Source of the DNA: Thalassotalea sp. PP2-459
GTDB taxonomy: Bacteria > Pseudomonadota > Gammaproteobacteria > Enterobacterales > Alteromonadaceae
Assembly: GCF_001913705.1 (NCBI RefSeq)
Contig: NZ_MKQD01000036.1
Span: 1 to 47,297 of the forward strand
Length of the DNA stretch: 47,297 bases
Reading direction: 5' to 3'
Below are positions 19,608 to 27,881 of this stretch, one piece after another. A program made the translations under genes and the position numbers. Positions within the stretch are counted from its first letter, which is position 1. The number at the start of each line of letters is the position of its first letter. The notes below the pieces were generated by a model. It ran no database searches and was not told where the DNA came from. It saw nothing but the letters and a program-made list of their open reading frames with translations.

Positions 19608-22142
19608 TTATTGTTGGTAGCTATCAATGATTGACATTATCTTTATCTCTTCATCCAGTAAAGCGACTTCTTGCTGGCTTAACGCTTCGATATTTAAGGT
19701 TATTCGCTTATTCATATTAGGAAGAAGATCAAAAAAGTTATCCGAAAAATTGCCTGTGTGCCCCGGCATTGAAACATGCACTTGTCTCGCCAACACTCCG
19801 CTGCTTAAATTGACTATCAACTCCCCCTGCTGATAGCTTAAATGAGATGTAATCACAGCTGGCTTTAGTGCTAAGGCTTTCGTCGGAACAAAATAATGAA
19901 AGGCTTCGCTTATCAAAGATTGTTGTGAATCATCATGAAAGAGTTGTACAACATAGACCAAGTTTGTCGCATCATGCATCGCGAGTAATTCAGCACGAGG
20001 TTGTGAACTAAAAATTGAAACATTTAAGGGTTCAATTTTTACGGTATCTTGCTGACTATGCATAACGACACCATCCAACGTCATCAATTGTTGTTTTACA
20101 TAGTAAGACTCGCATTCACGTTTATCTGAAATTAAGTTAACGTTAACCTGTTCATCTTGTTCATCAATAAAAACCGCAACAGGTTCAAAGCTACGTTTAA
20201 CTTGATAGTGTAATGCTTTCCATCGTCCGTAATAGTCAATACCTGACCAAGACGCCACCGGCCAACAGTCATTTAATTGCCAATATAAACTCCCCATACA
20301 AAAAGGCATTGCACTGCGGTGTGCTTCAAAAGCAACCTTCATTCCTAAAGCCTGTTGCACTTGGCTTAAGTACAAAAAACTTTCAAAATCTTTTGGCTCT
20401 TGGTATTCATCATCCATGTATTGTTGAATTAAACTATTACCGCGAGGGTGTTTTTGATGTGTTTTCATCACAGGAGAATCTAACCGCCAGTCACTCGCCA
20501 CAGAATAGTTTTGTACCGACTCAAGAATAGGGAAAGATTGAAAGCCAAACTCACTCATAAAGCGAGGGACTCGATTCTTAAATTCACTGAACGGTTCTTC
20601 ACCGTGCCAAACGCCCCAGTAATGATTATCTCCGCGGTTATCATCAGCTTTATTTTCCCAAAAGCCAATTGGTGAAGAAGAAAAGTAGAATCGTTGAGGG
20701 TCTAACTTTTCCACCATTTCTGGTAAAACCTGTTTAAATAACAAATCATAATCTTGTTGTAATTTTGTGTAGAGCTGATCTGAATATTCAAATTTTTCAG
20801 GCCATTGCCAAAATTGAATCCCCATCTCAGTTTCATTATTACCACACCATAAAGCAAGGCAAGCATGATTGCGTAATCGCTTAATATTGTATTCTGCTTC
20901 TTGACGAACATTTTCAATAAAGTCATCATCGCCAGGATACAAACTGCAAGCAAACATAAAGTCTTGCCAAATTAAGATCCCATGTTCATCAGCAAATTGA
21001 TAAAATTCATCATTTTCGTATATACCACCTCCCCAAACACGTAGCATATTCATATTTGCTGAAACAGCATCGGTAAAAACCTTTTGATATTTTTCTTTAC
21101 TCACATGATTTAAAAAGCTGTCTGAGGGAATATAGTTCGCCCCTTTCATAAAAGTAGGCTGTCCATTTACTTTAACAAAAAACGATTCGCCTTGAGCATC
21201 AGCCTCGTTGATCACTTCTACTGTTCTTAAACCAACTGACAACAACTGTTTATCTAAACATTGTTCACCATCTAACAGTTCAATTGAAAATTGATGTAAA
21301 AAAGCTTCACCTAAACCATTAGGCCACCATAATTGGGGCTGTTTAATATCAATATTAACGTTTATTGCATTTTTATCTGTTGTTAGGTTTATCGGTATCT
21401 TCTGAGTAATTCCATCAACATTTTGGCAACATACATTAACGAAACCATTAAAGCCTGTGAAAGGCGCTAAACTGATCTGAAAAGTTAATTTAGCAAGTTC
21501 TTTACTTATCAAGTTCTGCTTTACATAAATGTTATCTATCCGCGCTTTGGTAATGCCTACTAGCTTAATATCACGCCAAATGCCAGATGTGACAAATCTA
21601 GGTCCCCAGTCCCAACCAAAATGATATGGCGCTTTGCGGGCGTAGACACTAAGTCTCTCCGAGGATTTATCATTTTCAGCAGGGTAGGTAAAACCATTAT
21701 CGATATATTTTGGTAATGTTTTAATAATAGGAGAATGAAACTCCACCCTAATTTCATTCTTTCCGAGCAGTAAGTGTTCCTTGCAGGAAATTCGATGACC
21801 TACAAACATATTTACATTTTCTAAAATCAAGACATTATTAATATAGACGTCACAATATGTATCCAACCCATCTATCACTAACTCTATCGCTTCTTGTGCA
21901 AACAGTTCTTCATTTAGTTCAAAGTACTTACGATAATGCCAGTCTTCTCGCTCAATCCACTGCAGCTGATGTTCATGATCACGATAAAAGGGATCGTTAA
22001 TGATGCCATTAGCGATCAAGTCACTGTAATTACAGCCCGGAACTACAGCTGGTAGCCAACTATCATTGCCAGATTGACGAAATTGCCAATGTCCATTAAG
22101 GCTCATTTCTTTTATCGCTACTAATTCTTCATTTTTAGGCAT
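19608..22142 (-). CDS. GH2 beta-mannosidase, cytoplasmic
   Basis: 844 residues with the GH2 order: jelly-roll (NGHWQFRQSG...VVPGCNYSDL), Ig-like domain, TIM barrel, and C-terminal beta domains. The beta-mannosidase-type barrel start RVWGGGIYENDEFYQFADE is present. Catalytic residues are Glu437 in WCGNNETEMG (acid/base) and Glu531 in MSEFGFQSF (nucleophile). It would hydrolyse the Man-beta-1,4-GlcNAc core bond. There is no signal peptide, so the substrate must be imported first. It is the first gene of unit B; the operator palindrome lies 47 bases upstream of the start. The Shine-Dalgarno sequence is weak. Confidence 0.93.
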   Translation of the reverse strand: MPKNEELVAIKEMSLNGHWQFRQSGNDSWLPAVVPGCNYSDLIANGIINDPFYRDHEHQLQWIEREDWHYRKYFELNEELFAQEAIELVIDGLDTYCDVYINNVLILENVNMFVGHRISCKEHLLLGKNEIRVEFHSPIIKTLPKYIDNGFTYPAENDKSSERLSVYARKAPYHFGWDWGPRFVTSGIWRDIKLVGITKARIDNIYVKQNLISKELAKLTFQISLAPFTGFNGFVNVCCQNVDGITQKIPINLTTDKNAINVNIDIKQPQLWWPNGLGEAFLHQFSIELLDGEQCLDKQLLSVGLRTVEVINEADAQGESFFVKVNGQPTFMKGANYIPSDSFLNHVSKEKYQKVFTDAVSANMNMLRVWGGGIYENDEFYQFADEHGILIWQDFMFACSLYPGDDDFIENVRQEAEYNIKRLRNHACLALWCGNNETEMGIQFWQWPEKFEYSDQLYTKLQQDYDLLFKQVLPEMVEKLDPQRFYFSSSPIGFWENKADDNRGDNHYWGVWHGEEPFSEFKNRVPRFMSEFGFQSFPILESVQNYSVASDWRLDSPVMKTHQKHPRGNSLIQQYMDDEYQEPKDFESFLYLSQVQQALGMKVAFEAHRSAMPFCMGSLYWQLNDCWPVASWSGIDYYGRWKALHYQVKRSFEPVAVFIDEQDEQVNVNLISDKRECESYYVKQQLMTLDGVVMHSQQDTVKIEPLNVSIFSSQPRAELLAMHDATNLVYVVQLFHDDSQQSLISEAFHYFVPTKALALKPAVITSHLSYQQGELIVNLSSGVLARQVHVSMPGHTGNFSDNFFDLLPNMNKRITLNIEALSQQEVALLDEEIKIMSIIDSYQQ

Positions 22143-22188
22143 ATATACTACTTCGTTTATAAGATTCTAAATAACTCTACAGACTAGC

Positions 22189-22202
22189 TGCAATCGATTA
22201 CA
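22189..22202. promoter_or_regulatory. LacI-type operator, perfect palindrome, in front of unit B
   Basis: TGCAATCGATTACA, an inverted repeat with the ATCGAT centre typical of LacI-family operators. It lies in the 113-base gap between cutC and the GH2 gene. A TTGCAG -35-like hexamer read on the minus strand overlaps its edge, so binding would block RNA polymerase. This site shows that unit B has its own regulated promoter. Confidence 0.8.
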
Positions 22203-22255
22203 CAGTTGATTAAATTTACTGTGTACATAAGGTTAATGTATGCATACTACTTGAC

Positions 22256-22999
22256 TTAACGAGTAACAATTTTGTGTTCAGGAGTAGTATTCACCAATGC
22301 TTTTACTCGTTCGTGACTGATAACACCATCATGCAAAACACTTGAATAAGCGTGCAGAGATACATGTACTTTCATTTCACTGAACCCAGTCAAAATAGTA
22401 TTTGCATTCTCTGGAGATACACCACCAGCAATCACTAACTCAATTTCGTTACCTGCAACACTAGCGAAAGACTTTAAGTTTTCCATACCAGATATTGCAT
22501 CAGATGCAGCGCCCCATTGAGAGCCACTAGTTAATACTCTATCCACACTTAACCCAATTAATTGTAATAACGCTGACTTTTTATCAATAACAGCATCAAA
22601 TGCTCTGTGGATGCCCACTTCAAGTCCAAATGTTTTTGATAGTAAAATTAGCTTTTGCATTGCCTCAACATTAAATTTCTCACCGCTTTCGTCTAAAACA
22701 CCAAACACTACACCATCAGCGCCAAACTGAGCTGCGCACTTTATTTGTTCAATCATTCGTTCGACTTCTTGCGCGTTATAACAAAAATCTCCAATTCTTG
22801 GCCTTATCATCACCATAAGACCGCAGCGTTTAAATGCTTGGCGAGCTAACTTTATAGATTCAATACTAGGCGTCAAACCATCTTCAGACATTGCACTGCA
22901 CAATTCAATTCGTTGTGCACCTGCTTGATATACTTTATTAATGTTATTAAAAAGGTGTTCTTGATTGTCACCATCTATACAAATTTCGATATCATTCAT
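22256..22999 (-). CDS. cutC: CutC family TIM-barrel protein
   Basis: 247 residues, the normal CutC length. Family blocks: AQRIELCSAMSEDGLTPS near residue 30, MIRPRIGDFCY near 65, FGADGVVFGVL, GIHRAFDA and VIAGGVS. CutC was named for copper tolerance in E. coli, but a role in copper handling is disputed and the molecular activity is unknown. Here its ATG overlaps the stop of the endoglycosidase gene by one base (TAATG), so the two are translationally coupled. No copper gene is in the window. This context suggests a step in N-glycan or amino sugar metabolism. There is no export signal, so it is cytoplasmic. Confidence 0.9.
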   Translation of the reverse strand: MNDIEICIDGDNQEHLFNNINKVYQAGAQRIELCSAMSEDGLTPSIESIKLARQAFKRCGLMVMIRPRIGDFCYNAQEVERMIEQIKCAAQFGADGVVFGVLDESGEKFNVEAMQKLILLSKTFGLEVGIHRAFDAVIDKKSALLQLIGLSVDRVLTSGSQWGAASDAISGMENLKSFASVAGNEIELVIAGGVSPENANTILTGFSEMKVHVSLHAYSSVLHDGVISHERVKALVNTTPEHKIVTR

Positions 23000-24750
23000 T
23001 ATCTAATTTCCACTAAGCCGATATTGCTAGAAAATGAACCGGTCTGTCCGTGTATCATTAAACCAATGCTATCGATGACTTTGCCTTTGTATTGTGATAA
23101 ATCTATCGATAGGGTTTCCCATTGTTTATTATCTGAAATCAATGGATACTTAATGCGCACGTTTTCAGTAGTGTCTAACCAAATCCATAATGAACTTGTT
23201 GTGGCATTATTTTTAAAAGTCACCGACAACTGAGCGTCGTTATCCAATACAAAAGCCGTTTTGTATAATGGTATGGTCGTAAGCTGAATGAGCTTGTCTG
23301 CACGAAGGGCAAGAGAGTTTCCGCCAGAGAAGGCTTGTTCAAAATCATAAAAAATGTCCAGAGCATCATCTCCGATAATGGCAAATTGCCACGTAGGTAA
23401 TATGTCCTGCTGACTTATATCATGCCATTCTTGTGCAATTAACTCACCCTGTTCCGCCTTCATAAAACCATGCCCAGTATTAAAGCTCGTACGAAATGGT
23501 AATGTATTTAGCGTAGTTTTAGCTGGCACAAATTGTCCGATACCTGGCCACTGCCCGTCTGGATCTTTTTTATCTAGATTCCCATCTAAACCGGCAAACA
23601 ACTTTCTTTCCGCCTGATAAAAACGACGGTAATCAGTTTTATCTTTTTTAAACTGACTGTAAGCTTTCGTGTGTTCATTTCCACCGAAACTGTAATTGAT
23701 GTCGTTACCAAACAATGCAATTGAACTTAACCCTTTTGTACCACTTCCTGGAAACAACATATAAAGCCAATTGCTTTGCTCAAACATACGCTGTGCATTT
23801 CTATTTGGAGATAAATCAGCGCCGAAATATAAATCATAGGGAGAACGATTTACTTGCTTTACTAAATGATTTGAAGCGTTAATCATGTCCTCATTCCACC
23901 AATAATTAATAAACATAGCATCACTAAATCGTTGGTTTTCTTGTTGAAAATAAGGAATATTTTTTTCATTAAGCTGATTTTGCCAGCGCACAGACCCATC
24001 TAGCAGCATAGAGTCATACCAATGAATTTCCATTTCACTCGGTGCATTTTTCGTTAGGTAAAGCATAAAGTCCTGCATTTTTTTACCTAAACGCGCAGCA
24101 TTCTCATACTCAAACTTCCCTTTGATCACCTCTCCTTCTGCATTTTTTACCAAGGTAAGGTTAGTTTCAGGGTTAATCAGCCATCCATCAAAGCCATAAT
24201 ATTGGGCTAACGTGATTAACTTATCTGCGAAAATAAATCGTCCTTGATTGTCTTTTTTTAATAACTTTTCCACGGTTTCGACGCTGCCACCATATTGAGC
24301 AACAGATAAGTACACGGTTCCAATAACTTTGACGCCATTTTTATGTGCCGTTTCCACCCAAGGCCGAGACGGTAAACTTACGGTTTCATTTGCCGTTCCA
24401 GCAAACCAGTTAAGTACATCAATTTGCGACCAATGAGTAAAATTATAAAGATTAAATTTTTTCTGTTCATTGAGGTAATTGGCAAAATTATTCATGCCAT
24501 CTGGGGCAATAAGTACGCGCACCTTGCCGTCTAGACTTGCACTATGCTCATCATAGGATGCAAGCATTCTAGGTTGTAAATCTACTCGAGAAATATTGTT
24601 TTTATCCGCCCACTTTGAAGATGGTGACCATTGTTCTACTTGACTTAATGTCAATGAAAATGGTGGACGGTTATTATTAATCTCTGCCCAACTGCTCACA
24701 GACAAAGTAAATAACGTAATGATAGATAACAAATAGTGTTTTAATTTCAT
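22999..24750 (-). CDS. GH85 endo-beta-N-acetylglucosaminidase (ENGase)
   Basis: 583 residues with a signal peptide (MKLKHYLLSIITLFTLSVSSWA). It cleaves between the two core GlcNAc residues of N-glycans, releasing Man(n)GlcNAc and leaving GlcNAc-Asn. The GH85 active-site segment YYGFDGWLINPET carries Asn193 and Glu195, matching the Asn/Glu pair of substrate-assisted catalysis (Asn171/Glu173 of Endo-A). FTHWSQIDVLNWFAG, VIGTVY and LPWQFAI-like segments fit the barrel. Residues ~455-583 form a beta-sandwich domain, probably carbohydrate binding. There is no lipobox, so it is periplasmic or released. It is the third gene of unit A, preceded by two hairpins. Confidence 0.9.
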   Translation of the reverse strand: MKLKHYLLSIITLFTLSVSSWAEINNNRPPFSLTLSQVEQWSPSSKWADKNNISRVDLQPRMLASYDEHSASLDGKVRVLIAPDGMNNFANYLNEQKKFNLYNFTHWSQIDVLNWFAGTANETVSLPSRPWVETAHKNGVKVIGTVYLSVAQYGGSVETVEKLLKKDNQGRFIFADKLITLAQYYGFDGWLINPETNLTLVKNAEGEVIKGKFEYENAARLGKKMQDFMLYLTKNAPSEMEIHWYDSMLLDGSVRWQNQLNEKNIPYFQQENQRFSDAMFINYWWNEDMINASNHLVKQVNRSPYDLYFGADLSPNRNAQRMFEQSNWLYMLFPGSGTKGLSSIALFGNDINYSFGGNEHTKAYSQFKKDKTDYRRFYQAERKLFAGLDGNLDKKDPDGQWPGIGQFVPAKTTLNTLPFRTSFNTGHGFMKAEQGELIAQEWHDISQQDILPTWQFAIIGDDALDIFYDFEQAFSGGNSLALRADKLIQLTTIPLYKTAFVLDNDAQLSVTFKNNATTSSLWIWLDTTENVRIKYPLISDNKQWETLSIDLSQYKGKVIDSIGLMIHGQTGSFSSNIGLVEIR

Positions 24751-24775
24751 GATTAATTATAGGTTTCAAGCTGAT

Positions 24776-24819
24776 TTTATTACTCTATATTCTCTCAATA
24801 CAAAATACAGAGTAATAAA
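24776..24819 (-). repeat. inverted repeat in the leader of the GH85 gene
   Basis: Perfect 11-base arms at 24776-24786 and 24809-24819 (TTTATTACTCT and its complement), extendable to about 16 with one mismatch. There is no T-run downstream in the transcription direction, so it is not an obvious terminator. It could be an mRNA processing or stabilising hairpin ahead of the GH85 start. Confidence 0.45.
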
Positions 24820-24826
24820 CTCAATG

Positions 24827-24905
24827 AAAAATAAGAAACAATGCACATGCAAAACTTGATTGGTGTGTAAGGGAGTCAATCTCAGCACATGTACATTGTT
24901 TCTTA
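24827..24905 (-). terminator. long hairpin plus U-run after the discoidin lipoprotein gene (partial terminator or attenuator)
   Basis: Arms 24888-24905 and 24832-24849 pair over 18 bases with one mismatch. On the minus strand the stem is followed directly by five T (24827-24831). It begins seven bases after the stop of the discoidin gene. The stem is AT-rich and the 38-base loop is large, so termination is probably incomplete. That would give more receptor and lipoprotein than endoglycosidase and CutC, because no operator is seen in front of the GH85 gene. Confidence 0.5.
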
Positions 24906-24911
24906 ATAACT

Positions 24912-27815
24912 TTAGTCGATTACAGGTCCAATTAACTCTATTTCGGCTATTTGCATCAAGGTATCATCACCTTTATTTTTCGTAATATTGATACGGTAAG
25001 TGGTGTATGCAAAACCATTCCCCATTTCAAATAACTTACGTTCAAAGCGATTATCCCAAGTTTCACCTATCCAATTAGCAATCGGTGACCAAGTAACACC
25101 ACCATCGTTAGAACCTTGTAAATTAAAGTTCTCAGGATCTCGACCTTCACTGTCGTTAGCACTTGTAATTGCGATGCTTGTCACTATTTTCTTTTCAGAA
25201 AAATCAATTTGCACCCAAGAAGGATCATCAACAGATGGTGCTCCCGCCCAATCGTTATGATCTAACCACTTAGTGTCGATATCATTATCGAATGCCATTC
25301 CTGCCGCTTCTGCATCACCGATGTAATTTCTAGCCGTAAATACAGCACTTGGATCTGACGAATGATCAATCGATTGATACTGCGGACCATTTAGCTCAAT
25401 TTCAGCAATTTGCATTAACGTATCATCACCTTTATTTTTGGTGATGTTTAAGCGATAAAAACTAAAACCAAGGTCATTGCCAAAGCTAAATACTTTGCGT
25501 TCGAAGCGTTCATCAAAGCTCTCACCAATCCAACTATTTAGCACAATCCAGTTTTCACCGTCATTAGAGGCTAATAAGTCGAAATTTTCCGGATCACGAA
25601 CATCAGCATCATTAGCACTTGTAATTGCTAGCTGGTTTACCGTAGCAGCTTCTGGTAATGCCACTTGCACCCATGAAGGATCTTCAACTGTTGGTGCGCC
25701 AGCCCAATCATTATGATCTAACCACTTAGTATTAACATCCCCGTCAAAAGCCATTGTTTCAACTTCCCCGTCACCAATCCGGTTACGGGCGGTAATAGTA
25801 GCTCCTGGTGTCATACCATGATTCAAACCAGCCATTTCAGGACCAATCAACTCGATTTCAGCGATTTGCATTAACGTATCATCACCTTTGTTTTTGGTGA
25901 TATTTAAACGATAGCTAGTAAAGGCTAATACGTTATCAAAGCCAAACACTTTACGCTCAAAGCGCTCATCAAATGCTTCACCAATCCAACCACTAAGCTC
26001 AACCCAAGTTACACCACCATCATTAGAAGCAACTAATGTAAAATTCTCTGGATCACGTGCATCAGCATCGTTTGCACTTGTTAGCGCTAAAGCATTTACG
26101 GCAACAGGTTCAACAAAATCAATTTGTACCCATGAAGGATCTTCAACCGTTGGCGCACCAGCCCAGTCGTTATGGTCTAACCATTTAGTTTCTAGATTAT
26201 TATCAAATGCCATGGTCCCTGCTTCATTGTCACTAATACGATTACGTTCCGTAATCGTACCTGAACCTACAGGGTTAGTATGATCCACACTTGCATGAAC
26301 AGGTCCCACTAACTGAATTTCAGACAGTTGCATTAACGAATCATCACCTTTATTTTTGGTAATATTAACGCGATAATGCGTGTAAGCGAGACCATTTGAG
26401 AAACTAAACCCTTTTCGTTCAAAACGTTCATCGAAAGATTCACCAACAAAAGTTGCTAAGGTAGTCCAATTTTCACCATCGTTTGAAGCAACAATATTGA
26501 AGTTTTCAGGATCTCTAGCATCAGCATCATTTGCGCTAGTGATAAATAAACTATTTACCGCATGAGCTTCTTGAAACTGAATTTGTATCCATGCAGGGTT
26601 TTCTTCAGTTGGAGCGCCTGCCCAATCATTATGATCTAACCACTTAGTAGTAACATCGCCATCAAAAGCCATCGTTTCTGCTTCAGCGTCACCAATACGA
26701 TTACGCGCTGTAATAATTGCACCCGATAAGTTTTCTGCTGTTGTTATTTCTTTAACAGGACCGCCACTTGAGGCACTATCAAGAAATGTCAACTCAACAT
26801 CAATGACCTCTTCTGCGCTTACCCCTAACTGTTCAAGAAAAGGAATAGCACTAACTGACGCTAATAATCTTTCTCTTAATGGTTTCAAAGCGACTTCATC
26901 ACCATTTAATGCAGCTTCTGTACGCGAAACAGTTTCATCGAACAGTGCATTAAAACTTTCAAACTCGCTGATGTTAGCAAATGCCGCATTAGCAAGAGAT
27001 AACTTAATGATTTTTGCATCAGCCAATATATCTGTGCATGATTCTTCAGTTACCTCATCACCATTTTCATCAACAACAGGGTTACCTTCTTCATCTACCA
27101 AAGGAATAGTTTCACAGGATTGATCAACAACGAAGTTTTCATAGGATTCAGCGCTTATAAGCGGGGTATTAAAGACATTAGTGCCTGGCGAAAAAACCCC
27201 AATAGCTTTTAAAGTATAAGCCGAGTATTCTGCCATCGCTAAATCAAATAGCGCTTTAACGCCAATATTTTTACCTTCTGCTGCGGCCTTTTCTAAAAGC
27301 GAAGTGGTAATCGTAGTAAATGAATTCGCAGTAAAGTTGGCATCAGCGTTATTATCTGCGCTACTTGCATATGGAACATTAACATACACAAGTGATGTTA
27401 GATTAGCACCGGTTAAGGGTGCCCCGCTTAACTCTCCACCTAATTCAACACCAGCACAATTAATGGCATCACATGCCATACGTGTTTCATTATCAGCGGT
27501 AACGCTGATTTTAAAGGCACTATCAATGCCAAAACCGGCATTAGCTTCTACCATTAAGTCGATATCACCGCTGCTATCAGTATGATTATCAGATGTGATC
27601 TCAATACCGGCCCCATTGAGTTGGCTTACGAGCACTTTTGCATTACTCATAGTACCCTTAATAACACTACCGCTGATGTCGGCAGATGTTCTGTCATTTA
27701 CAGCCGCTCTTTCAGGAATATCATCAGCTTTGGTTTCATCACTACTACACCCGACTAACGCGCTCATTGCCAATAATGTGGCAGCAGACGCCTTAGTTAA
27801 ATTTAATGTTTTCAT
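24912..27815 (-). CDS. outer-membrane lipoprotein with four F5/8 type C (discoidin) repeats, candidate surface glycan-binding protein
   Basis: 967 residues with lipobox ALVGC (Cys23, followed by SSD). Residues ~40-360 are a domain I do not recognise; it holds one acidic insert with two Cys (QSCETIPL...ESCTDI). Residues ~365-967 are four tandem discoidin domains of 152-153 residues, each with ARN/ERN-R/Y-I, MAFD, TKWLDHNDWAGAP, SANDxxxRDPENF and YRxNITKNKGDD. Discoidin domains are beta-sandwiches that commonly bind glycans. The gene directly follows the TonB receptor gene, the place SusD-like or SGBP lipoproteins take in Bacteroidota loci. No catalytic domain is evident. Glycan binding is inferred from fold and position. 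Confidence 0.8.
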   Translation of the reverse strand: MKTLNLTKASAATLLAMSALVGCSSDETKADDIPERAAVNDRTSADISGSVIKGTMSNAKVLVSQLNGAGIEITSDNHTDSSGDIDLMVEANAGFGIDSAFKISVTADNETRMACDAINCAGVELGGELSGAPLTGANLTSLVYVNVPYASSADNNADANFTANSFTTITTSLLEKAAAEGKNIGVKALFDLAMAEYSAYTLKAIGVFSPGTNVFNTPLISAESYENFVVDQSCETIPLVDEEGNPVVDENGDEVTEESCTDILADAKIIKLSLANAAFANISEFESFNALFDETVSRTEAALNGDEVALKPLRERLLASVSAIPFLEQLGVSAEEVIDVELTFLDSASSGGPVKEITTAENLSGAIITARNRIGDAEAETMAFDGDVTTKWLDHNDWAGAPTEENPAWIQIQFQEAHAVNSLFITSANDADARDPENFNIVASNDGENWTTLATFVGESFDERFERKGFSFSNGLAYTHYRVNITKNKGDDSLMQLSEIQLVGPVHASVDHTNPVGSGTITERNRISDNEAGTMAFDNNLETKWLDHNDWAGAPTVEDPSWVQIDFVEPVAVNALALTSANDADARDPENFTLVASNDGGVTWVELSGWIGEAFDERFERKVFGFDNVLAFTSYRLNITKNKGDDTLMQIAEIELIGPEMAGLNHGMTPGATITARNRIGDGEVETMAFDGDVNTKWLDHNDWAGAPTVEDPSWVQVALPEAATVNQLAITSANDADVRDPENFDLLASNDGENWIVLNSWIGESFDERFERKVFSFGNDLGFSFYRLNITKNKGDDTLMQIAEIELNGPQYQSIDHSSDPSAVFTARNYIGDAEAAGMAFDNDIDTKWLDHNDWAGAPSVDDPSWVQIDFSEKKIVTSIAITSANDSEGRDPENFNLQGSNDGGVTWSPIANWIGETWDNRFERKLFEMGNGFAYTTYRINITKNKGDDTLMQIAEIELIGPVID
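24915..26745 (-). repeat. four tandem ~457-base repeats encoding discoidin domains
   Basis: The marker TCTAACC (coding WLDH) recurs at 25261, 25717, 26176 and 26635, giving periods of 456, 459 and 459 bases. The repeats stay similar at DNA level, which points to recent tandem duplication or gene conversion within the lipoprotein gene. Copy number may vary between strains. Confidence 0.9.
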
Positions 27816-27881
27816 TTCTGTTCCTCTACCTAATTTTTCTTATATGCGTTTTTCACGCTTATGATTCAAAGGGATCATCAA

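Noticed and set aside
22256-22999. Copper homeostasis operon because of cutC
   Set aside because: No copper ATPase, chaperone or CusR-like regulator is near, and the gene is embedded in and coupled to glycan genes.
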